From assembly GCA_030430575.1 (NCBI GenBank), contig JAUIKF010000012.1, forward strand, positions 1 to 64,000: a stretch of DNA of 64,000 bases, written 5' to 3'. The translations under genes and the position numbers were made by a program. The stretch's first letter is position 1. Each line of letters begins with the position of its first letter. Shown one piece after another: positions 8,013-15,888 of the stretch. The DNA is from Bacteroidia bacterium (GTDB taxonomy: Bacteria; Bacteroidota; Bacteroidia; J057). The notes under the pieces were generated by a model, which saw only the letters and a list, made by a program, of their open reading frames with translations, was not told the origin of the DNA and did not search any database.

Positions 8013-8468
8013 TTACATTCGAATAGTCGCACTATAATAACCACTCACCCCAATCCCTACAGTAGAGAAACATTTCCCTTCTTGATCCTCGTCATTCTCT
8101 GGAATATGGGGGCGCCAGAGGCTAAGCTCTATATCGGGAAATACATAGCTATACCCTACCTCCAGGTCATCCTGGTTAAAGTCTGAATAACTGCAAATCA
8201 CATCCAGGACCTCCTGGGCTGATTTCTCAAAGACATTGATGCCTTTTGCTTCCGCCTCAAACCCCGAATCTCGGAGCAGCTCTACAAATTCGACTGTACC
8301 TTCTTTTGAGTAAAATATCTGGAAGCCGCCGCCATGATAATTGTCTACTTGATTTCGTGCGCCACTCGTATCTGGATTTGGCCCCATGATTTGCCGTACT
8401 TCTTCTCGGCTCATGCCTAGCTTTACCTCACCAATTCCTTCCAAGGGCACTACTTCGTAAGTTTTCAT
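8013..8468 (-). CDS. Conserved-type hypothetical protein, 151 aa
   Basis: Soluble, acidic protein of 151 residues without signal peptide or membrane segment. The N-terminal GIGEVKLGMSREEVRQIMG resembles the helix opening of many small bacterial proteins in which a glycine-rich strand is followed by a GMSxxEV helix, but I recognise no family. It begins at ATG 8468 (MKTYEVVPLEG) and is transcribed towards mutS, from which the repeat array separates it. No partner gene is adjacent. It could be an orphan immunity-like or structural protein; function unknown. Confidence 0.6.
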   Translation of the reverse strand: MKTYEVVPLEGIGEVKLGMSREEVRQIMGPNPDTSGARNQVDNYHGGGFQIFYSKEGTVEFVELLRDSGFEAEAKGINVFEKSAQEVLDVICSYSDFNQDDLEVGYSYVFPDIELSLWRPHIPENDEDQEGKCFSTVGIGVSGYYSATIRM

Positions 8469-8551
8469 CTAATTCGTGTTCGATATGTTAATCTGATAGA
8501 TGGACGAAAGTTAGTTATTCTCTTCCATTATACAAATATGAAACCCACTCA

Positions 8552-8582
8552 TTGGTTTATCTCTAATTAATCCCTATATTTG
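8552..8582 (+). promoter_or_regulatory. Bacteroidetes-type promoter of rpsO
   Basis: TATATTTG at 8575-8582 matches the -7 consensus TAnnTTTG, and TTG at 8552-8554 lies 20 nt upstream as the -33 element. Transcription would start near 8588, giving a leader of about 75 nt before the rpsO ATG at 8663. Confidence 0.65.
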
Positions 8583-8662
8583 CAGCTTCGCTTAAAAAGC
8601 ACCTAAAATCGTGATTTTTAAGTATTTTAGGTCACATCCAGATTTAAAATTTTAGACAATAC

Positions 8663-8938
8663 ATGTATCTGTACAAAGAGTTAAAAGAAGAAATTTTTGC
8701 GACACATGGTATCCAAAAGAGCGCAACTGACACAGGTTCTCCAGAATCTCAAGTAGCCCTCTACACTTATCGCATTGCCCATTTGACTGAGCACCTCAAA
8801 AAGAACCGCAAGGACAAGTCTACGCAGCGTGGCCTTCAGCGCCTTGTAGGTAAGCGTCGTAGGATGCTAGACTACCTCAAGCGGAAGGACATCAACCGCT
8901 ACCGAGCCATTATCAAAGAGCTTGGCTTGAGAAGATAA
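8663..8938 (+). CDS. rpsO: 30S ribosomal protein S15
   Basis: 91 residues, the family's usual size. S15 binds the three-way junction of 16S rRNA helices 20-22 early in assembly of the small subunit platform. Typical motifs are [22 protein letters not shown] and [13 protein letters not shown]. It starts at ATG 8663 ([10 protein letters not shown]). It is followed after 156 bp by pnp, the order found in many bacteria. A hairpin with a T run directly after the stop should end most transcripts here or control read-through into pnp. Confidence 0.97.
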   Translation: MYLYKELKEEIFATHGIQKSATDTGSPESQVALYTYRIAHLTEHLKKNRKDKSTQRGLQRLVGKRRRMLDYLKRKDINRYRAIIKELGLRR

Positions 8939-8947
8939 TGATCACGT

Positions 8948-8976
8948 GGGAATTCTCAGCAATTCCCTTTTTTTTT
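8948..8976 (+). terminator. Rho-independent terminator after rpsO
   Basis: GGGAATT (8948-8954), loop CTCAGC, AATTCCC (8961-8967), then a run of T from 8968 to 8976. A 7-bp stem plus nine T residues ten bases after the rpsO stop is a good intrinsic terminator or attenuator between rpsO and pnp. Confidence 0.85.
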
Positions 8977-8999
8977 GTTTCTGAAATAGAAACAAAAGC

Positions 9000-9062
9000 A
9001 TTACTAATTGGCATCTATATGAATTGTCATAGGCAGCATGTGCTTTTTGAACAATTAGTAAT
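9000..9062 (+). promoter_or_regulatory. Stem-loop in the pnp leader
   Basis: ATTACTAATTG (9000-9010) is perfectly complementary to CAATTAGTAAT (9052-9062), an 11-bp stem with a 41-nt loop, 32 bp before the pnp start. A smaller GTTTCT/AGAAAC hairpin precedes it at about 8977-8993. In Escherichia coli a structured rpsO-pnp spacer is cut by RNase III and lets PNPase repress its own mRNA; a similar role here is inference only. The words also resemble the ATTAATAATC repeats of other gaps. Confidence 0.5.
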
Positions 9063-9094
9063 TTAATCAATCTATCAATTAATAATCTCCTTAT

Positions 9095-11302
9095 ATGACT
9101 GCAATCACAAAGTCAGTAACCCTTCCTGGAGGAAAAGTTCTTGAGGTCGAAACTGGCCGGCTAGCCAGGCAAGCAGACGGGGCCGTAATGGTCAAGTGCA
9201 ATGAGACGATGTTACTAGCCACTGTAGTAGCGAAAAAAACCATTAACCTTGAGATGGACTTTCTTCCATTGATGGTTGACTATATGGAGAAGTTCTCCTC
9301 AGCGGGTAAGTTCCCTGGCGGCTTCTTCAAGCGTGATGGTCGTATGGGAGAATCAGAGATTCTGACTTCCCGTCTGATCGATAGGGCACTTCGCCCCCTC
9401 TTCCCTGATGACTACCACGGTGATACCCAAGTCATGGTACAGCTCTTTTCTAGTGATAAGGAAGACCAGCCAGATGCATTGGCGTGTTTTGCCGCATCGT
9501 GTGCCTTGATGGTATCAGATATTCCTTTCCCAGATCCTGTTGCAGAAGTGCGTGTCATTCGCAAAGAAGGGGAATTTATCATCAATCCTACTGTCTCTGA
9601 AATGGAAGGAGCTGACCTTGACCTTATGGTAGCAGCTACCGACGACTCTATTGTGATGGTAGAAGGGGAGATGAACGAAGTCAGTGAAGAGGTAATGTTG
9701 GAAGCGCTCAAAGCTGCCCATGAAGGCATCCGCGCGATGAATTCACTTCAGCATGAGTTGCGCGAAGCGGTCAACAATCCTACACGCGAATACGATAAGA
9801 TCGAGTTCAATGAAGATTTCTACAATGAACTCAAAGGCATGATTGCCGATGACATTGAGACGCTGTCTCGTTCGGCTTCTGCCAAAGAAGTGCGTAGTGA
9901 GCGTATGGGGGAAATCAAAACAAATGCATACGATACCTTATCTGAGAAATACGCAGAGGAGTTGGATTATTTTGATACCCGCTTCAATACCTATTTCAAA
10001 AAGATACAAAAAGGAATCGTTCGTGACCTCGTCGTGAAAGAAAACCTCCGCTTAGACGGACGTAATCCCGACGAAGTACGTGATATCTGGTCAGAAGTAG
10101 GCTTGCTCCCTCGCGCGCACGGCTCTTCCGTGTTCACACGTGGAGAGACCCAAAGCCTCTGTGTGACTACCCTCGGTACCAAACTGGACGAGCAGACGGT
10201 AGACACGACGATGTATAAAAGTTCGAAGAAATTTTTCCTTCATTATACCTTCCCCGGTTTTTCTACTGGAGAAGTGAAATTCAACCGCGCGCCAGCTCGT
10301 CGCGAGATTGGCCATGGTAATTTGGCAGAACGTTCGCTCAAGATCATGATGCCTGAAGACTATCCTTACACCGTACGGGTAGAGTCTAGTATTTTGGAGT
10401 CCAATGGTTCTAGTTCTATGGCTTCTGTCTGTGGAGGCTGTCTGGCATTGATGGACGCAGGTGTTCCAGTTAAGCGCCCTGTTTCAGGGATTGCAATGGG
10501 ACTGATCACGACTGATGATGGTTTTGCCGTATTGTCTGATATCCTCGGAGACGAGGACTTCCTTGGCGACATGGACTTCAAAGTAGCAGGTACGACCAAT
10601 GGCCTCACAGCTTGCCAGATGGACATCAAAATCCGCGGCCTGAGCTACGAGATTATTGAAAAAGCTCTTGCGCAGTCCAAAGCTGGTCGAGCACATATTT
10701 TGGATAAAATGCTGGAGACACTTCCAGAGCCAAGGCCAGAAATTTCTCGCCATGCACCTAGTTTCCATATCATGGAGATTCCTTTGGAAGCCTTTGGAGC
10801 GGTGATCGGCCCAGGTGGAAAAGTCATCCAAGAGATCCAGCGTATGTCTGAGACGACGATTGTCCTCGAAGAGGTGGATGCCAAAATGGGTACAGCTACT
10901 ATTAGCTCTGTGAATGCGGAAGGCATCGATATTGCTGTCAAGCAAATCAAGGCCTTGGTACAGCAACCTGAAATTGGGGATACCTTTATGTCTACCGTGA
11001 AGAGCATTACCAATTATGGTGCATTTGTCGAATTCTTGCCTGGCAAGGAAGGCTTGCTTCACATCTCTGAAATCGCTTATGAGCGCATTCCTAGCATGGA
11101 AGGTGTCTTCGAAGTGGGAGATCAAGTAGAGATCAAACTAGTCGGCGTAGATCCACGATCTGGGAAGTTCCGCCTCAGCCGTAAGGCGCTGCTCCCAAAG
11201 CCTGAAGGCTACAAAGAACGGGAAAGAGGTGGAAGAGATAATGGTGGCAATCGTGGAGGTGGAAACCGCCACGGCGGTGGAGACAGAAGAAGAAGAGATT
11301 AG
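9095..11302 (+). CDS. pnp: Polynucleotide phosphorylase
   Basis: 735 residues. PNPase degrades RNA 3' to 5' with phosphate as a trimer. Order: first RNase PH domain (FAGKFPGGFFKRDGRMGE-like stretch near 75-90), all-alpha linker, second RNase PH domain with the active-site region around GSSSMASVCGG (about 446-456) and DILGDEDFLGDMDFK (about 485-500), KH domain with GPGGKVIQEI (about 570-580), S1 domain from about residue 630. The tail from about residue 708 is unusually rich in Gly and Arg (KERERGGRDNGG and on to RRRRD), like RGG-type RNA-binding tails. The gene follows rpsO and ends at a TTCAA-word palindrome and a strong terminator. Confidence 0.96.
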   Translation: MTAITKSVTLPGGKVLEVETGRLARQADGAVMVKCNETMLLATVVAKKTINLEMDFLPLMVDYMEKFSSAGKFPGGFFKRDGRMGESEILTSRLIDRALRPLFPDDYHGDTQVMVQLFSSDKEDQPDALACFAASCALMVSDIPFPDPVAEVRVIRKEGEFIINPTVSEMEGADLDLMVAATDDSIVMVEGEMNEVSEEVMLEALKAAHEGIRAMNSLQHELREAVNNPTREYDKIEFNEDFYNELKGMIADDIETLSRSASAKEVRSERMGEIKTNAYDTLSEKYAEELDYFDTRFNTYFKKIQKGIVRDLVVKENLRLDGRNPDEVRDIWSEVGLLPRAHGSSVFTRGETQSLCVTTLGTKLDEQTVDTTMYKSSKKFFLHYTFPGFSTGEVKFNRAPARREIGHGNLAERSLKIMMPEDYPYTVRVESSILESNGSSSMASVCGGCLALMDAGVPVKRPVSGIAMGLITTDDGFAVLSDILGDEDFLGDMDFKVAGTTNGLTACQMDIKIRGLSYEIIEKALAQSKAGRAHILDKMLETLPEPRPEISRHAPSFHIMEIPLEAFGAVIGPGGKVIQEIQRMSETTIVLEEVDAKMGTATISSVNAEGIDIAVKQIKALVQQPEIGDTFMSTVKSITNYGAFVEFLPGKEGLLHISEIAYERIPSMEGVFEVGDQVEIKLVGVDPRSGKFRLSRKALLPKPEGYKERERGGRDNGGNRGGGNRHGGGDRRRRD

Positions 11303-11304
11303 GA

Positions 11305-11391
11305 GAAAGTTCAAATATAAATTCAACCTCAACTTCAAGTATAACTTATCCCATTTTGAACTTGAATTTGTACTTGAGTTTGAGCTTTTCT
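11305..11391. repeat. TTCAA hexamer-word palindrome after pnp
   Basis: The left arm (about 11305-11345) has AAGTTCAAATATAAATTC, AACCTC, AACTTCAAG words. The right arm (about 11354-11391) has TTGAACTTGAATTTG, TACTTGAG and TTTGAGCTTTTC. The outermost bases GAAAGTTCAAA and GAGCTTTTC also pair. It lies between the pnp stop and the terminator at 11427. Confidence 0.75.
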
Positions 11392-11426
11392 TTACATACC
11401 ACTTAATGACTCAGTCGAATTATGAT

Positions 11427-11453
11427 AAAATGCCCGCGAACGCGGGCATTTTT
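11427..11453. terminator. Strong bidirectional terminator
   Basis: AAAATGCCCGCG (11427-11438), loop AA, CGCGGGCATTTT (11441-11452): a perfect 12-bp stem flanked by A and T runs. It ends the rpsO-pnp transcript; no gene on the minus strand needs it here. Confidence 0.88.
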
Positions 11454-11455
11454 GC

Positions 11456-11463
11456 TATATTTG
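11456..11463 (+). promoter_or_regulatory. -7 box of the epimerase gene
   Basis: TATATTTG matches TAnnTTTG and sits 37 bp before the ATG at 11501, directly behind the terminator. No convincing -33 TTG is present because the terminator stem occupies that place. Confidence 0.5.
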
Positions 11464-11500
11464 CCCCAGCAAAAATAATAGACTACTCATCTCCCAAATA

Positions 11501-12493
11501 ATGAAAATCCTTGTTACTGGTGGCGCTGGTTTTATTGGCACAAACCTCATCCGAACCCTTTTCAGTCAAGGCCACGAAATCAAAGCGATCGATAACCTCT
11601 CCACAGGGAGAGAAGAGAATTTAGCTCCATTTCGCGACAGTGACCGTTTCGAATTTATCCAAGATACCGTGACCAATCGTGCGGTAATGGAGGGCCTTGT
11701 CGAATGGTGTGACCATTGCTATCATTTGGCTGCACCTGTAGGGGTCAAACTCATTATGGAGAATCCCGTTTTGACAATATTGGATAATGTCCGCGGGATA
11801 GATACGGTATTGGAATTGGTGAATAAGTATAAGAAGCGGGTGATGATCGCTTCTACTTCGGAGATTTATGGCAAAAGCCTGGACCTCTTAGATAAAACCA
11901 AAACCCGGAAGCTCAAAGAGACTGACTATCGCGTAGAAGGCTCTACCCGCAATCACCGCTGGGCCTACGCCAATACCAAGGCCATGGACGAGTTCCTCGG
12001 CTTTGCTTACCACAAAGAATTTGGGACAGAAGTCGTCATCGTACGATTTTTTAATACCGTTGGCCCTCGCCAACTCTCTACCTTTGGGATGGTCATTCCC
12101 AATTTTGTCAAGCGTGCCCTGGCTCATGAAGACGTTATCGTCTTTGGATCAGGAGAACAGAAACGCAGTTTCATGCACGTGAATGACTCTGTCCGTGCCG
12201 TCACAGAATTGATGCTGTCGGGTAAAGGGGTAGGCCAGGAGTTCAATGTAGGCAACCCCTTCGAAGTCACTATGAATCAGCTCGCGCAGCGGGTAATCGA
12301 GAAGACGGGGAGTCCTTCCAAGGTCGTTCATATCCCTTATGAAGAAGCTTATGGGGAGGGATTCGAGGACATGAATCGCCGCACGGCTGATATTACCAAG
12401 CTCAAAGAAACCATCGGTTTTGAGATCGGATATGACTTAGATGCCATCCTGGATGATGTAATCGCTTATCACCGTGAGCAAGCCATGGCTTAG
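11501..12493 (+). CDS. NAD-dependent epimerase/dehydratase (SDR), UDP-sugar type
   Basis: 330-residue extended short-chain dehydrogenase acting on nucleotide sugars. The NAD site GGAGFIGTNL is at residues 7-16, the active-site pair is in YANTK (about 155-159), and STSEIYG supplies the catalytic Ser/Thr. The RFFNTVGPRQ and RSFMHVNDSVRA motifs match UDP-glucuronate decarboxylase and UDP-glucose 4-epimerase relatives; which activity applies cannot be settled from sequence. It probably feeds cell-surface polysaccharide synthesis. It is transcribed alone from its own promoter; the DUF434 gene follows after 105 bp of repeat-rich spacer. Confidence 0.88.
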   Translation: MKILVTGGAGFIGTNLIRTLFSQGHEIKAIDNLSTGREENLAPFRDSDRFEFIQDTVTNRAVMEGLVEWCDHCYHLAAPVGVKLIMENPVLTILDNVRGIDTVLELVNKYKKRVMIASTSEIYGKSLDLLDKTKTRKLKETDYRVEGSTRNHRWAYANTKAMDEFLGFAYHKEFGTEVVIVRFFNTVGPRQLSTFGMVIPNFVKRALAHEDVIVFGSGEQKRSFMHVNDSVRAVTELMLSGKGVGQEFNVGNPFEVTMNQLAQRVIEKTGSPSKVVHIPYEEAYGEGFEDMNRRTADITKLKETIGFEIGYDLDAILDDVIAYHREQAMA

Positions 12494-12598
12494 GAGCGCT
12501 CATTAGAAAAGTTCGAGTAGTTCAATAGGGCTCAACGTTCAAGGGTTACTTTTGAACAATTTGAACCTTAACCCCATTGAACTTACGTATCTTCCCAC

Positions 12599-13318
12599 AT
12601 GCAACAAAAACATCGAGGGCAACATGCCCAGGATGCGGAGCTTTTTGACTCGAAATGGGAAGCACCCCTTAGAAGTGCTGTAGAAGACCTTTCCCATTTG
12701 CTCAGTAGAGGGTATGGAGAACCTTCGGCTCTCAAACTTGTGGGCGATCGCTACCGCCTTCACAAGCGACAACGGATGGCGCTGCTCCGTGCTAGCTGCT
12801 CTGATAAAGCAAAAACCTATCGGTCGGCGATTGCCCTTTCAAATGAAGCGGCTGGAGGAAAAGAGGTGGTGATTGATGGGTATAACCTCTTAATTACAAC
12901 TGAAAGTATGCTTGCAGGGGGCATCATTCTCCATTGCCGGGATGGCTGCTTTCGGGATATCGCCAGTGTGCATGGTACTTATCGCAAGGTGGAGGAGACC
13001 TTGCCTGCTCTTGGCCTCATTGGACGGACGCTACAAGCCTTAAGGGTGGCGCATGCCCATTGGATATTTGACGCGCCAGTGTCAAATAGCGGCCGACTGA
13101 AGGTACTGATGCACGAACTCGCCGAAGCCCACGGCTTCGCCTGGGACATCTCTCTCCACAACAACCCCGACAAGGTCATCGCCGAGCAATCCGAGCGGAT
13201 TCCCATCACCTCAGACGGTTGGATACTAGACCGCAGCGAATCGCACTTCAATTTACATGCAACGCTCCTGAAAAGCATTCCAAATGCGAATGTGGTAAAG
13301 CTAGGAGAAGAAGGATAG
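12599..13318 (+). CDS. DUF434/DUF5616-like domain protein
   Basis: 239 residues, no signal peptide. The N-terminal part (SAVEDLSHLLSRGYGEPSALKLVGDRYRL, about 25-55) is typical of DUF434. The following part (VVIDGYNLLITTESMLAGG, about 93-111; DGCFRDIASVHGTYRK; DAPVSNSGRL) fits the DUF5616 region, which has PIN/NYN-like features, with conserved acidic residues in IDGYN, DG and FDAP. These make a nuclease fold plausible but unproven. The start ATG 12599 follows a gap with TTGAAC words. No operon partner is evident. Confidence 0.7.
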   Translation: MQQKHRGQHAQDAELFDSKWEAPLRSAVEDLSHLLSRGYGEPSALKLVGDRYRLHKRQRMALLRASCSDKAKTYRSAIALSNEAAGGKEVVIDGYNLLITTESMLAGGIILHCRDGCFRDIASVHGTYRKVEETLPALGLIGRTLQALRVAHAHWIFDAPVSNSGRLKVLMHELAEAHGFAWDISLHNNPDKVIAEQSERIPITSDGWILDRSESHFNLHATLLKSIPNANVVKLGEEG

Positions 13319-13388
13319 AGAAAGTTCGGTTCATCGAGACATTTAGTTAATTCCATTCTCCATTTTTCATTCTCAATTCTTCATTATC

Positions 13389-14312
13389 CTAATCTTCTTC
13401 TCTTATCCGATCATACAAGTTGTGGGCTTGTATATAAGAAGAGTTGGGACTCATAAAGTGGCTAAATTCAAAGGTAATGGCCTTTTCCATCCCTGCTGCT
13501 TTGGCCGCAGCTAATTTCATTTTGAGCTTTTCCCATTTGATGGGAAGAAATTTGATGGGCATATCTCTGTCAAAGGACTCCGCATTAGTCCAGCAACGCA
13601 GGCCATGCTTGTCCGCCAGCGCTTTATTTACCTGTAAATAATCTTTCAACTCGTGAAAAGCCACATGCCCGTCTTGAAAGGCCAGAATGTCTACGGAGCC
13701 TTTCAGCCCGCTGAGAATTTCATCCCACTCATGCTCATGCTGTCGCAGACTGATGGCGTCTTCTTTGCTGATGCTGGAATTACTCGCAAGAAGTGCCTTT
13801 TTCCCATCGATATAAGGGGAAATGAGGACAGGAAGGCCATTCGAAACCTCTTTGCAATGCGCCCCCAGCTTAGCATAGGTCCCAATAATGTCCCCTACTT
13901 TTCGACTCACCTCCTGGCTGAGGTACCAGCCCTTAAATGCTTTGCGATGCCCATAGCGCGCCCATACTTCGTCGATGACGAGTTGGTTGAGCAAGACTTC
14001 CTGGTCGTAGAGGCCATTAGTCCAGTACTTTCCAGAATCGTAGAGACCAAAATAGAAATCCATTCCGTGGATTTCGCTGAGATCTAGAAATAAATCCACA
14101 AGGTCTTCTGATGGGCGGTAGCAATGCTCCTTCTCCATCAGTACCGCTGACGGGTAGGTGAGCCACCGTTGATAGCCAGCGCGGATCATGATTACGAGGT
14201 CAATTCCGATGGCTTTCATCGCCATAAAATCCCTGTTCCACTCCCTAGGACCCCAGTTTTGGTGGGGAATGTCGTGGCTGATTTCGTCAAGGAAGGTACC
14301 GGTGATGCGCAT
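13389..14312 (-). CDS. DUF4434-type TIM-barrel protein
   Basis: 307 residues without a signal peptide, starting at ATG 14312 (MRITGTFLDEISHDIPHQNWG). The pattern of DUF4434 glycosidase-like barrels is visible: FLDE at the start, then FYFGLYDSGKYW (about 107-118), KGWYLSQEVS (about 147-156) with the acidic residue where glycosidases carry their acid/base, PVLISPYIDGKK (about 182-193) and VDILAFQDGHVAF (about 229-241). It lies upstream, on the same strand, of a GHL10-type lipoprotein gene of the same fold class. The substrate is unknown. Being cytoplasmic by sequence is odd for a glycosidase. Alternative: a barrel-fold binding protein. Confidence 0.65.
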   Translation of the reverse strand: MRITGTFLDEISHDIPHQNWGPREWNRDFMAMKAIGIDLVIMIRAGYQRWLTYPSAVLMEKEHCYRPSEDLVDLFLDLSEIHGMDFYFGLYDSGKYWTNGLYDQEVLLNQLVIDEVWARYGHRKAFKGWYLSQEVSRKVGDIIGTYAKLGAHCKEVSNGLPVLISPYIDGKKALLASNSSISKEDAISLRQHEHEWDEILSGLKGSVDILAFQDGHVAFHELKDYLQVNKALADKHGLRCWTNAESFDRDMPIKFLPIKWEKLKMKLAAAKAAGMEKAITFEFSHFMSPNSSYIQAHNLYDRIREED

Positions 14313-14461
14313 AGGAAGGTTCGAGGGTTTAGGGTTCAGAGTTCAGGGTTCGATAGTTTGGGATAAATGCTAATATTTAGGGTAAGGAATGAAGAAAAAA
14401 TAACTTCTCAGTTATTCATCTATAACTCACTGAAAATCAGTTCATACTTTCATTTTAACTT

Positions 14462-15574
14462 TCATTTTAATTTTTCTCCATTCCTAAAATAAGCATTATG
14501 TTTTTTCATTCCTTCATAATAAAAAAATACTTCGCCTTGAATGCCGTGCGTACGGTTCGCTTGTATCATTTGCGTGAGGAGTGAATCGGAAGCGAAATAA
14601 TCCCCCACCCGAAGCAAAATGCCTGGAAATAGGCGAGAATGATTGTGCGGGGCAATCTGATCACCCACTATTTTTTTCAATTCCCCTTCATAGCGTTCCA
14701 ATTCATAGCGGTAAACCTGTGGGCAGACAAAGTCTACCCAGCCACTGTCCACCCACCGAGGCCAGTCTTGGAGGTATTCTTCTTTGCTCCAGGGATAGAT
14801 ACTAGGGGCAGATGAAATGGCAAGGTCAGGGCGAATAGATTTAAGGGTATCGTGAAATGTTTGCATAAAATCAGATAACAAATCCGCCCGCCATTGTACC
14901 CAGGCGGAATCTCGATAGTCAGTTGGCGGATCAGCGCCTTCATGAGATTTTTGGTACAAATCAATGGTCCAGTCATCGTATCCCGCCAGCGAGGGACAAG
15001 CAGGCAAACGATCGTCTCCTTGGATGCCATCTATGTCATAATGTATGGTGAGTTCTATTGCCAAATCGATCATAAGTCCCTGAACTTCAGGATGAAAAGC
15101 ATTCATCCAGGAAAAGTCATTTTTGACGACTTGCTGGCCGTCAGGGCCTATAGCCCGCCAGTGAGGGCGATCAGCCAGGAGGTGTTTCCCCTCCTCCTGA
15201 TACGCTTCGGCAAAGCCAAATTCCATCCAGGCATGGACGGCTATGCCTTTAGGGTGAGCGAGGTCTATGAGCTCTTGGAGGGGATCGCGCCCTGCAAAGG
15301 CAGTGTCTATGGCATATCCAGTCAGGTCTTCCATGACCTGACTGGGGTATAGCGTAAATCCGCGATTCCACACCACCACAAAAATTGTGTTGATGCCCCA
15401 GGCCTCGCAGTGAGTGACGACCTGCTGGAGGCTGTCATGGGAGAACATGGCTTCGCTCACGACATTCGTGAGCCAAAGGCCACGGATGGGAGGAGGCTCT
15501 GTTCGTGGTGCTTCCTGAGAAGTGCAAGAAAGAAGGAGTAGGGCAATCAAAAAGGGGAAAAGACTTCTTATCAT
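14462..15574 (-). CDS. GHL10/DUF187-type glycosidase-like lipoprotein
   Basis: 370 residues. The lipoprotein signal is MIRSLFPFLIALLLLSCTS, with lipobox LLSC and the acylated Cys near residue 17. The rest fits the GHL10 (DUF187) glycosyl-hydrolase-like barrel: IRGLWLTNVV (about 30-39), GINTIFVVVWNRG (about 61-73), GIAVHAWMEFGFA (about 110-122), YDIDGIQGDDRLP (about 183-195) and WVDFVCPQVYRYE. The Glu/Asp at strand ends are in place. It is probably outer-membrane anchored and acts on surface glycan or peptidoglycan; this is inference. A cluster of hairpins without genes lies upstream. Confidence 0.8.
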   Translation of the reverse strand: MIRSLFPFLIALLLLSCTSQEAPRTEPPPIRGLWLTNVVSEAMFSHDSLQQVVTHCEAWGINTIFVVVWNRGFTLYPSQVMEDLTGYAIDTAFAGRDPLQELIDLAHPKGIAVHAWMEFGFAEAYQEEGKHLLADRPHWRAIGPDGQQVVKNDFSWMNAFHPEVQGLMIDLAIELTIHYDIDGIQGDDRLPACPSLAGYDDWTIDLYQKSHEGADPPTDYRDSAWVQWRADLLSDFMQTFHDTLKSIRPDLAISSAPSIYPWSKEEYLQDWPRWVDSGWVDFVCPQVYRYELERYEGELKKIVGDQIAPHNHSRLFPGILLRVGDYFASDSLLTQMIQANRTHGIQGEVFFYYEGMKKHNAYFRNGEKLK

Positions 15575-15646
15575 GGGGATAAGTTAGGAAAAATGGGCCA
15601 TGATATCCCCAAGCCCATGGGTGTTTGGTTAAGAGAAAATGCTTCT

Positions 15647-15800
15647 ACGCTTCAGCGTCTTCGTGGAAAATTTTGTAGGGTCAGGACATGTCCTGGCCCT
15701 ACAAAATTTATCCGTGATCTCCCGCCAAAAAGCGTTTTTAACGTTTTGGAGCGGGAGACCCCTGATATTTTTCTCCCAAAGCATCGAAAAATTCAGGGGT
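15647..15800. repeat. Four successive hairpins in a 314-bp gene-free gap
   Basis: Hairpin 1: ACGCT-TC-AGCGT (15647-15658). Hairpin 2: a 42-bp loopless palindrome at 15668-15709 centred on ACATGT, containing TTTTGTAGGGTCAGGACAT, with one G-T mismatch. Hairpin 3: TCTCCCGC (15718-15725) with GCGGGAGA (15751-15758), the inner bases CAAAA/TTTTG also pairing. Hairpin 4: CCCCTGA (about 15759) with TCAGGGG (ending about 15800), flanked by TTTTT/AAAAA. No credible ORF lies between 15575 and 15888. It is located between two minus-strand genes and may end the T9SS gene's transcript. Confidence 0.8.
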
Positions 15801-15888
15801 GACTTAAAGGGAGATAGCGAGTAATCGCCTCTTTACCGCTTAACCGAACGCCTATGCCCCCACCCTCTCATTGTTGCACAATCAGCCA

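Noticed and set aside
15593-15824. Overlapping small ORFs in the gap after the GHL10 gene
   Set aside because: They run through palindromes in two frames and show no recognisable protein features.
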